Assembly (NCBI GenBank): GCA_951813015.1
Contig: CATOTG010000001.1
Location: 248,001 to 312,000 of the forward strand
DNA: 64,000 nucleotides
From: an uncultured Thermoanaerobaculia bacterium
GTDB lineage: Bacteria; Acidobacteriota; Thermoanaerobaculia; Multivoradales; Multivoraceae
Direction: 5' to 3'
Shown here: positions 53,701 through 60,733 of the stretch, in pieces
How the letters are laid out: every line of letters begins with the position of its first letter
Numbering within the stretch: position 1 is the first letter of the stretch
The notes under the pieces: generated by a model
The model's database searches: none
What the model was told of the DNA's origin: nothing
What the model saw: the letters and a program-made list of their open reading frames with translations, nothing else
Made by a program: the position numbers and the translations under genes

Positions 53701-54368
53701 GCGGCTGCTTCGGCGAGCTGCTGGAGCAGGAAGACGTCCTCGCCCGGATGCGACGCCGCGTACTCCAGGTACTTCCCGAGCTCGTCGACGATCAACGCAA
53801 CGCCGCCCTCGCTCCGAGCCGCCGCCTCGACGAGCAGGTCGACCGAACCGGAGGGCCGCGCCAGGGCCGCCTTGGCGCGACGGCCGAGCCGAAGGCCCTT
53901 CGCTCCCGCCACCGCCTCCACTATCGCCGGGGCCAGAGGCGCCCGCTCGGCCTGAATCAGCAGCGGCAGCAGCGGCGGGCGATCTCCCAGACACCGGCGG
54001 CGAAGCGCCACCGCCTCCTCGCCCGGCGGTTCAGCGCTCGCCAGCGTCCGCGCCAGGAACAGGGCGAAGGCCGACTTCCCGGCGCCGTAGGGGCCGGTCA
54101 CGGTCCAAGCTCGCGTTCCCGCTTCTCCACCGAGTTCCCTCGCGATCTGTTCGGCCAAGCCGAGCAGCGCCGGAGTGGCGAAGTACTCGCCCTCGAGTCC
54201 GCCCGCCCAGTCACGCGCGACGTGAACGGAGCGGTGGAAGCGGCCTCTCACTTCGACCACGTCGGCGAGGCGCGGCGGAGTCGCGTCTGGCGCCGCCGCC
54301 GGCGAGCCCGCCGAAGCGAGGCCGGTGGACGCCGCTTCGGCAAGCACCGCGGTCGCCTCCGCCGTCAT
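50745..54368 (-). CDS. Large P-loop ATPase (SspC-like)
   Basis: 1207 residues. Walker A TVTGPYGAGKSAFALFLA at ~89-106 and a Walker B-like VALIVDELGKYLEYA near residues 185-200; GRFHRSVHVARDW near residue 43 precedes it. The rest is mostly alpha-helical without a domain that I can name. Start in ATGA overlap with the DUF4007 gene and stop in ATGA overlap with the PP-loop gene. Position between DUF4007 and PAPS-reductase genes is that of SspC in SspBCD systems; architecture also recalls BrxC-type ATPases. Identity as SspC is inferred from context. Confidence 0.75.
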   Translation of the reverse strand: MTAEATAVLAEAASTGLASAGSPAAAPDATPPRLADVVEVRGRFHRSVHVARDWAGGLEGEYFATPALLGLAEQIARELGGEAGTRAWTVTGPYGAGKSAFALFLARTLASAEPPGEEAVALRRRCLGDRPPLLPLLIQAERAPLAPAIVEAVAGAKGLRLGRRAKAALARPSGSVDLLVEAAARSEGGVALIVDELGKYLEYAASHPGEDVFLLQQLAEAAARSKKPLLFVSVLHSGFGDYVSAGDPARRAEWQKVQGRFRDVPFALPEDELLELVGHALTRRWPQDVERAYLERLATLLEAPALAESVERRGLGDAVAGCLPMHPAAALLMWPLFRSKAAQNERSLFAFLSSHEPRGFQQFLRRERASADEPALYRLPELYDYVASALGMAAATGEDARYWGLIAHALERVPASAPPVVARLVKCIGLLSLYGAGTGVRADQELLCTALDDVDTAEVEAALEVLEQESIVLWRRHRRCYGLWEGSDLDLDAAFERAAAQLGREPLHRRLRRVAQPRPLVARAHYVRTGTLRFFEPRIAAPTPQACEEALNEPTRADGVLLFLVDGGAGCHDRSDQVGPDRQVARALELSELLARDQVADAVAQRSMAGPAPAGGNGRPVLVALPRRSFELGGALDELEAWRWVRENVGELAGDSVARAEVAARETAARRRFDDVVGRAFGLPRHVLDPSASRWFFGGAEIERLQRPRDLQRRLSAICERTYSKSPPLHNELLNRHNLSSSAARARRELIARIFTHGDRERLGIEGFPPEYSMYCSLLETAGFHRDARPRGFGIFNPNSREWKPLWKQIGRFVDASRAAPQPLSDLIETLEAPPFGLRRGPIPVLIAVLLRLRGPRLALYEDDLFVPRVEIETLERLVRRPETFAIRSFDLAPGERRVIEKLAAVAGDTDAGPSAGGAAGLLAVVRNLVQLASRLPPYTRRTRRLSADAQAVRELLLDARDPRDLLLRKLPGTLGVELSADADGPVSFARRLGEAVRELDGALRKLLLHVERSVRDALGFEERGRALRSALRDRARPLLDHAPSGRLELFLSAAARAEDGLLDGWRSSLALAIADGLPPEHWNDDLANSLGARLRALRLELDELEHVARVAGVASGVPVGSIRIRMPAEEDARIAFPCRPSEREAAERLAEIWRNAARRGSRTLEVQAQALALLARELESETDGGRAAGGAVGPRKLGSRGGSEPS

Positions 54369-55433
54369 GCCCGGGACACCCCGTAGTAGCGCTCGAGCGC
54401 GGCAAAAGGTCGACAGCGGCCGGTCCAGCTACCCTGCCGCTGCAACACGCGCATTCCCGCAGTCTCGTCGTAGCGGACGCCGGCGCCGCGCGGAAGCCGT
54501 TCGAGCATCGAAACCAGAGAACGGTCGTCCAACCTGAAGGCGGCGCCAGGGCTGCCGGCGTCGAACTGAACTCGCTCGAACGCCAGCGTCTGCTGCGCTC
54601 CCGCTTCGCGCTGCCAGAAGTCGAGCACGGCGTAGAGCAGGATCTCCACCGGCAGGCTCGGCCGCGGACTACGGCGAAGGGCGAAGCGCGCGACGCCGAT
54701 CTTCTCGAGGAGGCCGAGTTCGGTCAACGGACAGTCGAAGCCGTCCTCGAGCGGCCGTCGGCTGTTCTCCCGAGCCGGCAGGTAGGTGCGCAGAAACACG
54801 TCGAGATCGCGGCGGATCGACGACTCCGATGTTCGCCGGTTGCCGTCGCCGCGCGCGCAGCGGAGCAGCCACCACGCAAGCTCGTCGCGGGTGAAGACGC
54901 TCTCGGCGAATCGAGTGAAGACCAGATGCCAGGTCGACGCGGGCGCCGGCCGGCTGGCGAGCTGCCAGTGCAACAGCCACAAGGTCCCCGGGTCTTCGAG
55001 GTAGGGGTCGGCCCCCGGGCGCTCGGCGTAGGCGCCAGTTGGCTGATCGAACGGAATGGATCGGTTTCCCGGCCCAGCGTTCCTTTCGTTCGCTAGTTCC
55101 CGGTACTTCTTTTCTTTAGATTCGGGGGGGGGGGGGGGGGGGGGGGGGGGGTGACGGATGACGGATGACGGGTTCCGCGAACAGAAACTCACCCAACGGA
55201 CGCAGGATCGTTCCGTTCGCGCCCGTCGCGAACACATCGAGCGCGTTGCCCCAGTGCCTGATCGATGCGACCATGTTCTGCCCCACGCCCAACCGCGCCA
55301 GAGCGTCGGGAGCCCTGAACAGCCCCGGATCCCGGCTCACCTGCTGCACTGCCTTGGGCAACCAGGCGTAGCGGAACGGGAATGTCTGATGACCGGAGAA
55401 GCTGTAGCGCGGCCCTGTCGATGTGCGGACCAA
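54365..55433 (-). pseudogene. DUF4007 (SspB-like) gene split by a 28-G tract
   Basis: The first part, from a likely TTG at 55433, reads YSFSGHQTFPFRYAWLPKAV, LGVGQNMVASIRHWGNALDV and PLGEFLFA, the DUF4007 N-terminal domain. The second part reads DPYLEDPGTLWLLHWQLA onward to the C-terminus and overlaps the ATPase start. Between them are 28 C on the coding strand. With 28 the first frame ends after nine prolines at R-I-stop; with 27, 30 or 24 the two halves are one frame. SspB is, as I recall, the nickase of the Ssp phosphorothioation system. An extra ~55 codons surround the tract. Either phase-variable (OFF here) or artefact. Confidence 0.75.
55124..55151 (+). repeat. 28-bp poly-G homopolymer inside the DUF4007 gene
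   Basis: Twenty-eight uninterrupted G, followed by the tandem heptamer TGACGGA (2 full units plus part). Tract length decides whether the DUF4007 reading frame is open. Homopolymers this long are known phase-variation sites, but runs of G are also a typical artefact of two-colour sequencing. Confidence 0.95.
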
Positions 55434-55637
55434 TCCACTGTCGCGCCCGCCCGGTTCGATGGAACCCGGCCGAGCCGCGGCGGCAACAGGCACAGGGGCT
55501 GTTGGTGACACGCCGCCATCATGCCCTAGGATGGGCGGTCGATCAACCCGCGACACTTCGCCCCGGGGCGGCAACACGGCGGCGCGCGAGGGCGTGGCGC
55601 CGGCGCCGGCGATTAGGAAAGAGCCGGCAGCGACGAC
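55434..55637. promoter_or_regulatory. Divergent control region between the island operon and the HNH nuclease gene
   Basis: About 204 bp separate the DUF4007 start and the HNH start. It should carry promoters for both directions. I see no clear -35/-10 pair and no strong palindrome. GC-rich with a GGCGCCGGCGCCGG-like stretch near 55600. Confidence 0.4.
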
Positions 55638-56615
55638 ATGAATGACGACTTCCTCAGCCGTCTGGACGGCATCAGGACCTGGCAGAAGGGCGGCGAGCGC
55701 GCTCCGCACAAGCCCTTGCTGCTGCTCTTCGCGCTCGGTCGCGTTCAGCAGGGAAGACGACGGCTCGCCCACTATGGCGACGAAGTGGCCAGGCAGCTAA
55801 CCGACCTGCTGCGGCGTTTTGGTCGCCCCAGGTCCGTTCACCACCCCGAAGCGCCATTCGCCCGGCTGCGAGGAGACCGTCTGTGGGATGTCATCTCCGA
55901 CACGGACCTGGACCGGATCAAGGGCAAAGGCGGAGTCACCCACCGCCAATTGATCGACCACGCCGCTGCCGGCGGTTTCCCGGCCTCGGACCAGAGACTG
56001 CTCCTCGGCGACCACGCGCTCCTCGAGGAGGCGGCGCAGCGGCTCCTGGACGCCCATTTCCCTCCTTCGATGCACGACGACATCCGCGATGCGGTCGGCT
56101 TGATCCGAGCCGCCGCACACTGGGCTGACAAGCGGTGCAGGATGGCTGACGCGGCAGTACCACCGCAGCCCGGCGCTGCTTCCAGCACGACATCTTCAAC
56201 GCGCGATCCAGGTTTCCGCCATGCCGTCCTGCGAGCGTACGAGCGACGCTGCGCCGTGTGCGGCTTCGACGTCCGGCTGGACGACGATCTCGTCGGATTG
56301 GACGCGGCGCACATCAGGTGGCACGCAGCCGGCGGACCCGACGAAGTGCCCAACGGCCTGGCCCTCTGCATCCTCCACCATCGGACGTTCGACCGCGGAG
56401 CGATCGGCCTGGAGCGCGCCGCCACGGGCTTCCGCGTCGTCGTGTCGGATGAGGTCAACGGCCAGAGCCCGGCCTTCCGCCAGCTCGTGGACTGCCACGG
56501 CAGACCGGTCCGCAATCCCCAGCGGCGAAGGCATCGTCCTCACGCGGAGTTTGTCGACTGGCACCGTCGCGAAGTGTTCCGGGGCTCGCCCCGCGAGACC
56601 GAGGGTCCCCGGTAG
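55638..56615 (+). CDS. HNH endonuclease with sulfur-binding-type N-terminus (PT-dependent restriction enzyme-like)
   Basis: 325 residues. The N-terminal ~160 residues open FLSRLDGIRTWQKGGERAPHKPLLLLFALG, the pattern of the sulfur-binding domain (SBD) in ScoMcrA-type enzymes annotated as phosphorothioated DNA-binding restriction endonucleases. The C-terminal HNH nuclease has CAVCGFDV (Cys205, Cys208), DAAHIRWHAAGG (His225), NGLALCILHHRTFD (Asn239, Cys244, His247). Such proteins cut DNA near phosphorothioate sites. Here it is encoded divergently from what looks like a phosphorothioation operon. The C-terminal ~35 residues are basic. Confidence 0.85.
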   Translation: MNDDFLSRLDGIRTWQKGGERAPHKPLLLLFALGRVQQGRRRLAHYGDEVARQLTDLLRRFGRPRSVHHPEAPFARLRGDRLWDVISDTDLDRIKGKGGVTHRQLIDHAAAGGFPASDQRLLLGDHALLEEAAQRLLDAHFPPSMHDDIRDAVGLIRAAAHWADKRCRMADAAVPPQPGAASSTTSSTRDPGFRHAVLRAYERRCAVCGFDVRLDDDLVGLDAAHIRWHAAGGPDEVPNGLALCILHHRTFDRGAIGLERAATGFRVVVSDEVNGQSPAFRQLVDCHGRPVRNPQRRRHRPHAEFVDWHRREVFRGSPRETEGPR

Positions 56616-56688
56616 GGCTTCGCCACGCGCGCTGTTGGGGAAGATGGCTGCTTTGGCTTGCAGAAGCTAGGATCCCGTCATAGCCGAC

Positions 56689-57030
56689 ATGACTGAAACC
56701 GATTTCGACACGGACGAGAAGAAGCACTACGACCATTCCCAGCCGTCGGCGCGGTTCCTCGTGCTGATTGGGCTCTTCTCCGCGGGAGGGGACGCCGGGC
56801 TGGATGAGATCGAGAAGGATCCCCACTCGATCCTCGCCGCCGCGTACCTTCTCATGCCAACGGCGACCCTGGTGGTGGTGCTGGTCAGCCTGACGGTCGC
56901 GCGCGGCCGGCGGAGGCGGACGGCCGAGGCGGCGCCGGCTGATGCCCGGGCGGTGGGCGTTACGGGGGAAGCCAGCGTCCCGCCATCATCCCCTGGGCCT
57001 TCCCGCGTGGCGCAAGGCGGAGGCGCCTGA
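56689..57030 (+). CDS. Small membrane protein of unknown function
   Basis: 113 residues. KKHYDHSQPSARFLVLIGLF leads into a short hydrophobic segment, then SILAAAYLLMPTATLVVVLVSLTVARGRRRR is a clear transmembrane helix ended by a basic stop-transfer. A low-complexity Ala/Pro tail follows. The opening resembles the next gene's SRLSARLAVLMGLVMSGF, so the two are probably paralogous. 73 bp after the HNH gene, same strand; could be an island accessory protein, but nothing proves it. Confidence 0.5.
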   Translation: MTETDFDTDEKKHYDHSQPSARFLVLIGLFSAGGDAGLDEIEKDPHSILAAAYLLMPTATLVVVLVSLTVARGRRRRTAEAAPADARAVGVTGEASVPPSSPGPSRVAQGGGA

Positions 57031-57081
57031 ACAACCTCCCTCCGCCAGGATAAAGAGGCCCTCGGCCAAAGCCACCCGGAG

Positions 57082-57981
57082 ATGCAAGCACAGATCGGAG
57101 ACACGGTGTCCTCCCTCGCCAAGAAACACGACGACTCGCGCCTGTCCGCCCGCCTCGCCGTGCTCATGGGGCTTGTCATGTCCGGCTTCACGGAAGGACT
57201 CCTGTTCCAGGAAAGCCTGCGGACGTCGCCGCTCGCCCTGTCCTACGCCGTCGGTCTGGGCGCGATGGGCCTGAGCACCCTCCCGATCATGCTCCGCGAC
57301 GCCCGGAAGTACCTGAACGCGGGGGAACCCGAGCCCGCGCCGGAACCCCCGACCGGCCCGGTCTGGCACGAGGCGCGGCTCTTCACCGATCCCTGGTACC
57401 AGGTTCCCGCGATCTACTGCGTCCTCGTCCTGGTCGTCCAACTCATCGTGGACCTGGAGGCCGGACTGCCGCTGTCCGAGCGAACCCTGTGGTTCCTGGT
57501 CTTCGTCGCCTTCGCGACGGTCGTCATCCCGGTCAGCATCGGCAGCCGCGTGCGCCTCGAAGGTGCTGGCCACGAGGACAGCTCAGCCGACTCCGCTACG
57601 TCAACGGCGAGACGCCGTACTTCGGCGGCGAGCTCGGGGCGCGTGCGACTGGAAAGTGCTGGCCACGAGGACAGCTCGGCCGACGGGAACGAAGCGAGGC
57701 GGACTTTCGCTCCGGTCTTTCGTGACCCGTGGTTCACCGTTCCGGCGGTGGGGTTGGGCGCCGTTCATCTCGCCAGGTTCGGAGTGGAGGCGATCGAAGA
57801 GGATCCCGCTTCGTCCGAGGCAACATGGTGGCTCCTCGCGCCCCTGCTTTCGGTGGCCCTCGCCGTGGCCATGCCGTCGATCGACCGGCGCCGGCGGCGG
57901 CGCAAGCTGCGCAACGCCACGGAGTCCGAGTCGCCGGAAGTCCCGGTCGACGCGGTCCCTTCGGAGTCGGAGTCGCCGTGA
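57082..57981 (+). CDS. Multi-pass membrane protein with internal repeats
   Basis: 299 residues. Hydrophobic segments include LAVLMGLVMSGFTEGLLF, PLALSYAVGLGAMGLSTLPI, VPAIYCVLVLVVQLIV, WFLVFVAFATVVIPVSIG and WWLLAPLLSVALAVAMPSI. Two copies of a 16-residue motif (VRLEGAGHEDSSAD and VRLESAGHEDSSAD) are encoded by a ~43-bp repeat at about 57550 and 57642. FTDPWYQVPAIY and FRDPWFTVPAVG are also similar, so the protein has a duplicated module. Function unknown. Ends in GTGA overlap with the hydrolase gene. Confidence 0.55.
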   Translation: MQAQIGDTVSSLAKKHDDSRLSARLAVLMGLVMSGFTEGLLFQESLRTSPLALSYAVGLGAMGLSTLPIMLRDARKYLNAGEPEPAPEPPTGPVWHEARLFTDPWYQVPAIYCVLVLVVQLIVDLEAGLPLSERTLWFLVFVAFATVVIPVSIGSRVRLEGAGHEDSSADSATSTARRRTSAASSGRVRLESAGHEDSSADGNEARRTFAPVFRDPWFTVPAVGLGAVHLARFGVEAIEEDPASSEATWWLLAPLLSVALAVAMPSIDRRRRRRKLRNATESESPEVPVDAVPSESESP

Positions 57982-58976
57982 CGCCGGCGGCAACGATCGG
58001 GAAGCCCCTGCAAGAGGTGAAGCAACCCCAACGCCCGGAAGTGCCGAAGCCCGCGGCGACGGCCGAGGCACGTACAGCCGATGGCAGCCGCATCGTCCTC
58101 AGGCGGCATGGCAACCCGCGTGGCCCGCGGCTTGTTCTGAGCCACTGCAACGGGTTCGCCGCCGACGCCTACTACCCGTTCTGGTCGCTGCTCACCGACC
58201 GGTTCGACGTGGTCCTGTTCGACCTGCGCAATCATGGCTGGAACGCGGTCGGCGACGCCGAGGCCCATGGCATTCACGCCCTCATCGCCGACCACCGGCA
58301 CATCGCAGAGGCGACCGACCTCCACTTCGGCGCCAAGCCGAAGATCGGCGTCTTCCACTCCGTGTCGGCGCAATCGGCCCTCCTCCACGCCACTCGCGCC
58401 TCGGCCTACTCGGCCCTGGTTCTGTTCGACCCGGTCGTCTGTCCGCCCGGCTGCCGGCAGCAGGACGTGCGGAAGGTGGAAACGATGCTTCGTCAACTGG
58501 GCGAGGCCGCGCTGAAACGCCGAGAACGATTCGCGAGCCGGCAGGAGTTCATCGACCGCGTCCTTCGCGCGCCGGCCTTCCAGCTCCTCTGCCCCGGCGC
58601 GCCGCGGCTCATCGCGCAAGCGACGCTCCGGCCACTCCCGAACGGCGCCGGATTCGAGCTGCGCTGCCCGAGGGAGTACGAAGCGAAGATCTCGCTGGAA
58701 GGACCCGGATGGGCCCGCGACGTGGACCTGAGTCGGCTCTCGTGCCCCACGAAGGTCATCGGCTCCGATCCCACCGTGCCGTTCTCGTTCCTGCCCACGG
58801 TGGATCTGAGCGAGATCCTGGTTCTCGACTACGACTTCGTACCGGACACGACGCATCTTCTCCAGTTCGAGCAGCCGGCCGAGTGCGTCGCCGCGATGCT
58901 GCCGTTCGTCGAGGCTCAGATCGAAGGCCGCGCTACACGTCCGGACCAGCACCAGGCGCCATGCCAGCCCCTGTGA
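57978..58976 (+). CDS. Alpha/beta hydrolase
   Basis: 332 residues from a GTG overlapping the preceding stop. Alpha/beta-hydrolase layout: LRRHGNPRGPRLVLSHCNGF (oxyanion HxNG), DVVLFDLRNHGWNA, KIGVFHSVSAQSALLHA where the nucleophile elbow GxSxS appears as HSVSAQS, and a late DTTHLLQFEQP supplying the histidine. The nucleophile elbow is atypical (no leading G), so catalysis needs checking. Substrate unknown. Confidence 0.75.
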   Translation: MTPAATIGKPLQEVKQPQRPEVPKPAATAEARTADGSRIVLRRHGNPRGPRLVLSHCNGFAADAYYPFWSLLTDRFDVVLFDLRNHGWNAVGDAEAHGIHALIADHRHIAEATDLHFGAKPKIGVFHSVSAQSALLHATRASAYSALVLFDPVVCPPGCRQQDVRKVETMLRQLGEAALKRRERFASRQEFIDRVLRAPAFQLLCPGAPRLIAQATLRPLPNGAGFELRCPREYEAKISLEGPGWARDVDLSRLSCPTKVIGSDPTVPFSFLPTVDLSEILVLDYDFVPDTTHLLQFEQPAECVAAMLPFVEAQIEGRATRPDQHQAPCQPL

Positions 58977-59033
58977 TCCCCCGGCCGTGCCGCCACGAGC
59001 CCGTCCAGCCGGACGGGACGACGCCGTTCACGA

Positions 59034-59190
59034 GCTTCCACACGGAGTTGGCCGGCCGGGCCCCATGTCCTGGGTCAGGTCGTGAGTCTCGAGCCGTCAA
59101 GACTCTGTTGGTCCAACGGCGGTTTCCTGGCGCAGTCTTGACCCGGCATGTCCGCGCAACAGCGCCTGGCCAGAACGACCACAAGACCGC
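59034..59190 (+). pseudogene. Scrambled remnant of a DUF262 gene
   Basis: Three pieces match the intact DUF262 gene at 39339-40469. 59034-59060 (CTTCCACACGGAGTTGGCC) matches 40020-40046. 59063-59087 (CATGTCCTGGGTCAGGTCGT) is the reverse complement of 40070-40094. 59107-59185 (GGTTTCCTGGCGCAGTC and CAACAGCGCCTG) matches 40372-40440. So part is inverted and the middle is deleted. No open frame survives. Confidence 0.65.
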
Positions 59191-59207
59191 GGGCATTGCG
59201 CACAGGA

Positions 59208-60530
59208 CTACTCCGCCAGCAAGGACGCCCGGACGATTTCCCGATCGTTGCGGTGCACGATGTGGCCGTTCGCGTAGGCGGGGTGGACCCACACCAGTTT
59301 GCCGAGCTCCCGACGGACCTGCCGGCTCCGCGTGGTCGGCTCGATGAGGCTGGTGCGGTCGATCTCGCGGTAGCCGTCCCGGCTCAGGCGGGCGATCATC
59401 AGTTCGCCGCGGTCGTTGCTGATGAAGTAGCGGTCGCCGTTCTTGACCAGGAAGGCAGTCGCGATGCGTGCGTCCTCGCTGGGCTCGAAGGTGGCCCAGA
59501 CTTCCTTGCCCGACGCGCGGTCGATGGCGCGCAACGCCCCCTGGCCGCCGATGCCGTAGATCATGTCGCCGTCGAAGGCGGGCGTCGAGTTGAAGGCGTG
59601 CAGGCCATCGAGGTCCCGCTTGCTGGTGCTCTTGCCCTTCCAGACGATCCTGGCTTCGGGCTGGCCGGCGGCTGAAGCGGCGACTTCGATCAAGGTCGAG
59701 CCGTGCGACGCGGACGACACGAGAAGCTGGTTCCCCTGCTGGATCGGGGTCGCGATCGTCTGGCCGTACTGCACCTCGTAGGGGAACTGCCAGAACACCT
59801 CGCCGCCGTCAGGATCGAGACCGGCGATGCCCTTCGGGTGCCAGACGACGAGGTGCCTGCGCCCGCCGAGTTCGTAGATCACGGGCGGGTTGTAGCCCGG
59901 CTCGTTGCCGACTTCCATCGAGCGCCAGAGTTCCTCGCCGCTGTCGCGGTCGAACGCGACGACCATCGCATCCGGTTCCCCGCCGACCAGCGTGATGATC
60001 TGGCGGCCGTTTACGAGCGGAGCGCCGACGAAACCCCAGGCCTGCACCGGCGCGCCGTAGTCCGCGACCAGGTCGCGGCGCCACAGGACGCGGCCGTCGT
60101 CTGTGGCCAGAGCCGCCAGGTAGCCCGCCGAACCGAGCACGTAGACGCGGTCGCCGTCGACGGTCGGCGTGGCGCGCGGGCCGTTCGAGTATGCGGGCTG
60201 GAGGCCGGCAAGATCCGTCTCCCAGGAGTGGTCCCAGATCTGCTCTCCGGTGGTCTCCTCGAGCACCAGGAGGCGCTCGCGGCCGCGATTGCCGGGCAGC
60301 CGCTCGAAGTCCGTCGCGAAGACCCGGCCGTCCGCAACCGCCGGGCCGCCGTAGCCCGGACCGATCGGCGCCCGCCAGACGAAGCGGAGCCCGTCCTCGG
60401 GGAACTTGTCGAGGATGCCGTCCTCGTGCCAGACGCCCCGACGCTCGTCGCCGCGCCACTGCGGCCAGTCGTCGGCGTGAACGATGGGCGAGGCGAGGGT
60501 GAGCGCCGCGAGGAGGGCTGCCGTTTTCAT
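59208..60530 (-). CDS. Exported PQQ-like beta-propeller protein
   Basis: 440 residues. Start at 60530 follows a signal-peptide logic (MKTAALLAALTLASPIVHA). Repeated WD/PQQ-type blades: DWPQWRGDERRGVW, WRAPIGPGYGGPAVADGRVF, LVLEETTGEQIWDHSW, GPRATPTVDGDRVYVLGSAG, YLAALATDDGRVLWRRDL, VVAFDRDSGEELWRSM and so on. Eight-bladed PQQ propellers without a dehydrogenase core are common in Planctomycetes, Acidobacteria and similar genomes; structural or carbohydrate-linked role is unclear. Family A repeat lies in the upstream gap. Confidence 0.85.
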   Translation of the reverse strand: MKTAALLAALTLASPIVHADDWPQWRGDERRGVWHEDGILDKFPEDGLRFVWRAPIGPGYGGPAVADGRVFATDFERLPGNRGRERLLVLEETTGEQIWDHSWETDLAGLQPAYSNGPRATPTVDGDRVYVLGSAGYLAALATDDGRVLWRRDLVADYGAPVQAWGFVGAPLVNGRQIITLVGGEPDAMVVAFDRDSGEELWRSMEVGNEPGYNPPVIYELGGRRHLVVWHPKGIAGLDPDGGEVFWQFPYEVQYGQTIATPIQQGNQLLVSSASHGSTLIEVAASAAGQPEARIVWKGKSTSKRDLDGLHAFNSTPAFDGDMIYGIGGQGALRAIDRASGKEVWATFEPSEDARIATAFLVKNGDRYFISNDRGELMIARLSRDGYREIDRTSLIEPTTRSRQVRRELGKLVWVHPAYANGHIVHRNDREIVRASLLAE

Positions 60531-60565
60531 CGAGAGAAGCATAGCGGCGGGGTGTGGCCGGAGAA

Positions 60566-60680
60566 GCGGCGCTTTGCGCCGAATGCCGGCCAGGACCCGT
60601 GTGGCGCGATCCGCGCAACACGTGAACCAGTCCGTGCGCCCGTCGCCGGGCGCACGGATGGCAGGCCGGCGCACCCGGTC
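60566..60680 (+). repeat. Family A hairpin repeat
   Basis: Copy with GCGCCGAATGCCGGCC header, stem GTGTGGCGCG/CGCGCAACAC, GTGAACCAGT, stem CCGTGCGCCCG/CGGGCGCACGG and GCCGGCGCACCC. Lies in the divergent gap between the propeller protein and lipoprotein genes, so it is not limited to gene ends. Confidence 0.8.
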
Positions 60681-60733
60681 GTGGCGAGCCGACCTGTCCC
60701 AGGCGGGTCAAGTGCGGTAGTTTGTGCGCCGCC

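Noticed and set aside
52311..55096. Long plus-strand frames opposite the large ATPase
   Set aside because: Arg/Pro/Ala-rich shadow frames; the minus frame has the Walker A motif.
55116..55237. Independent start of a 290-residue gene within the DUF4007 C-terminal half
   Set aside because: The residues before the proline run are out of frame relative to the DUF4007 N-terminal domain; it is the continuation of a split gene.
55434..55772. ATG start for DUF4007 at 55772
   Set aside because: This would overlap the HNH gene start by 135 bp and add low-complexity residues not seen in the family; a TTG near 55433 fits better.
60531..60674. N-terminal extension of the propeller protein
   Set aside because: These codons are the reverse of a Family A repeat; the signal peptide starts at 60530.
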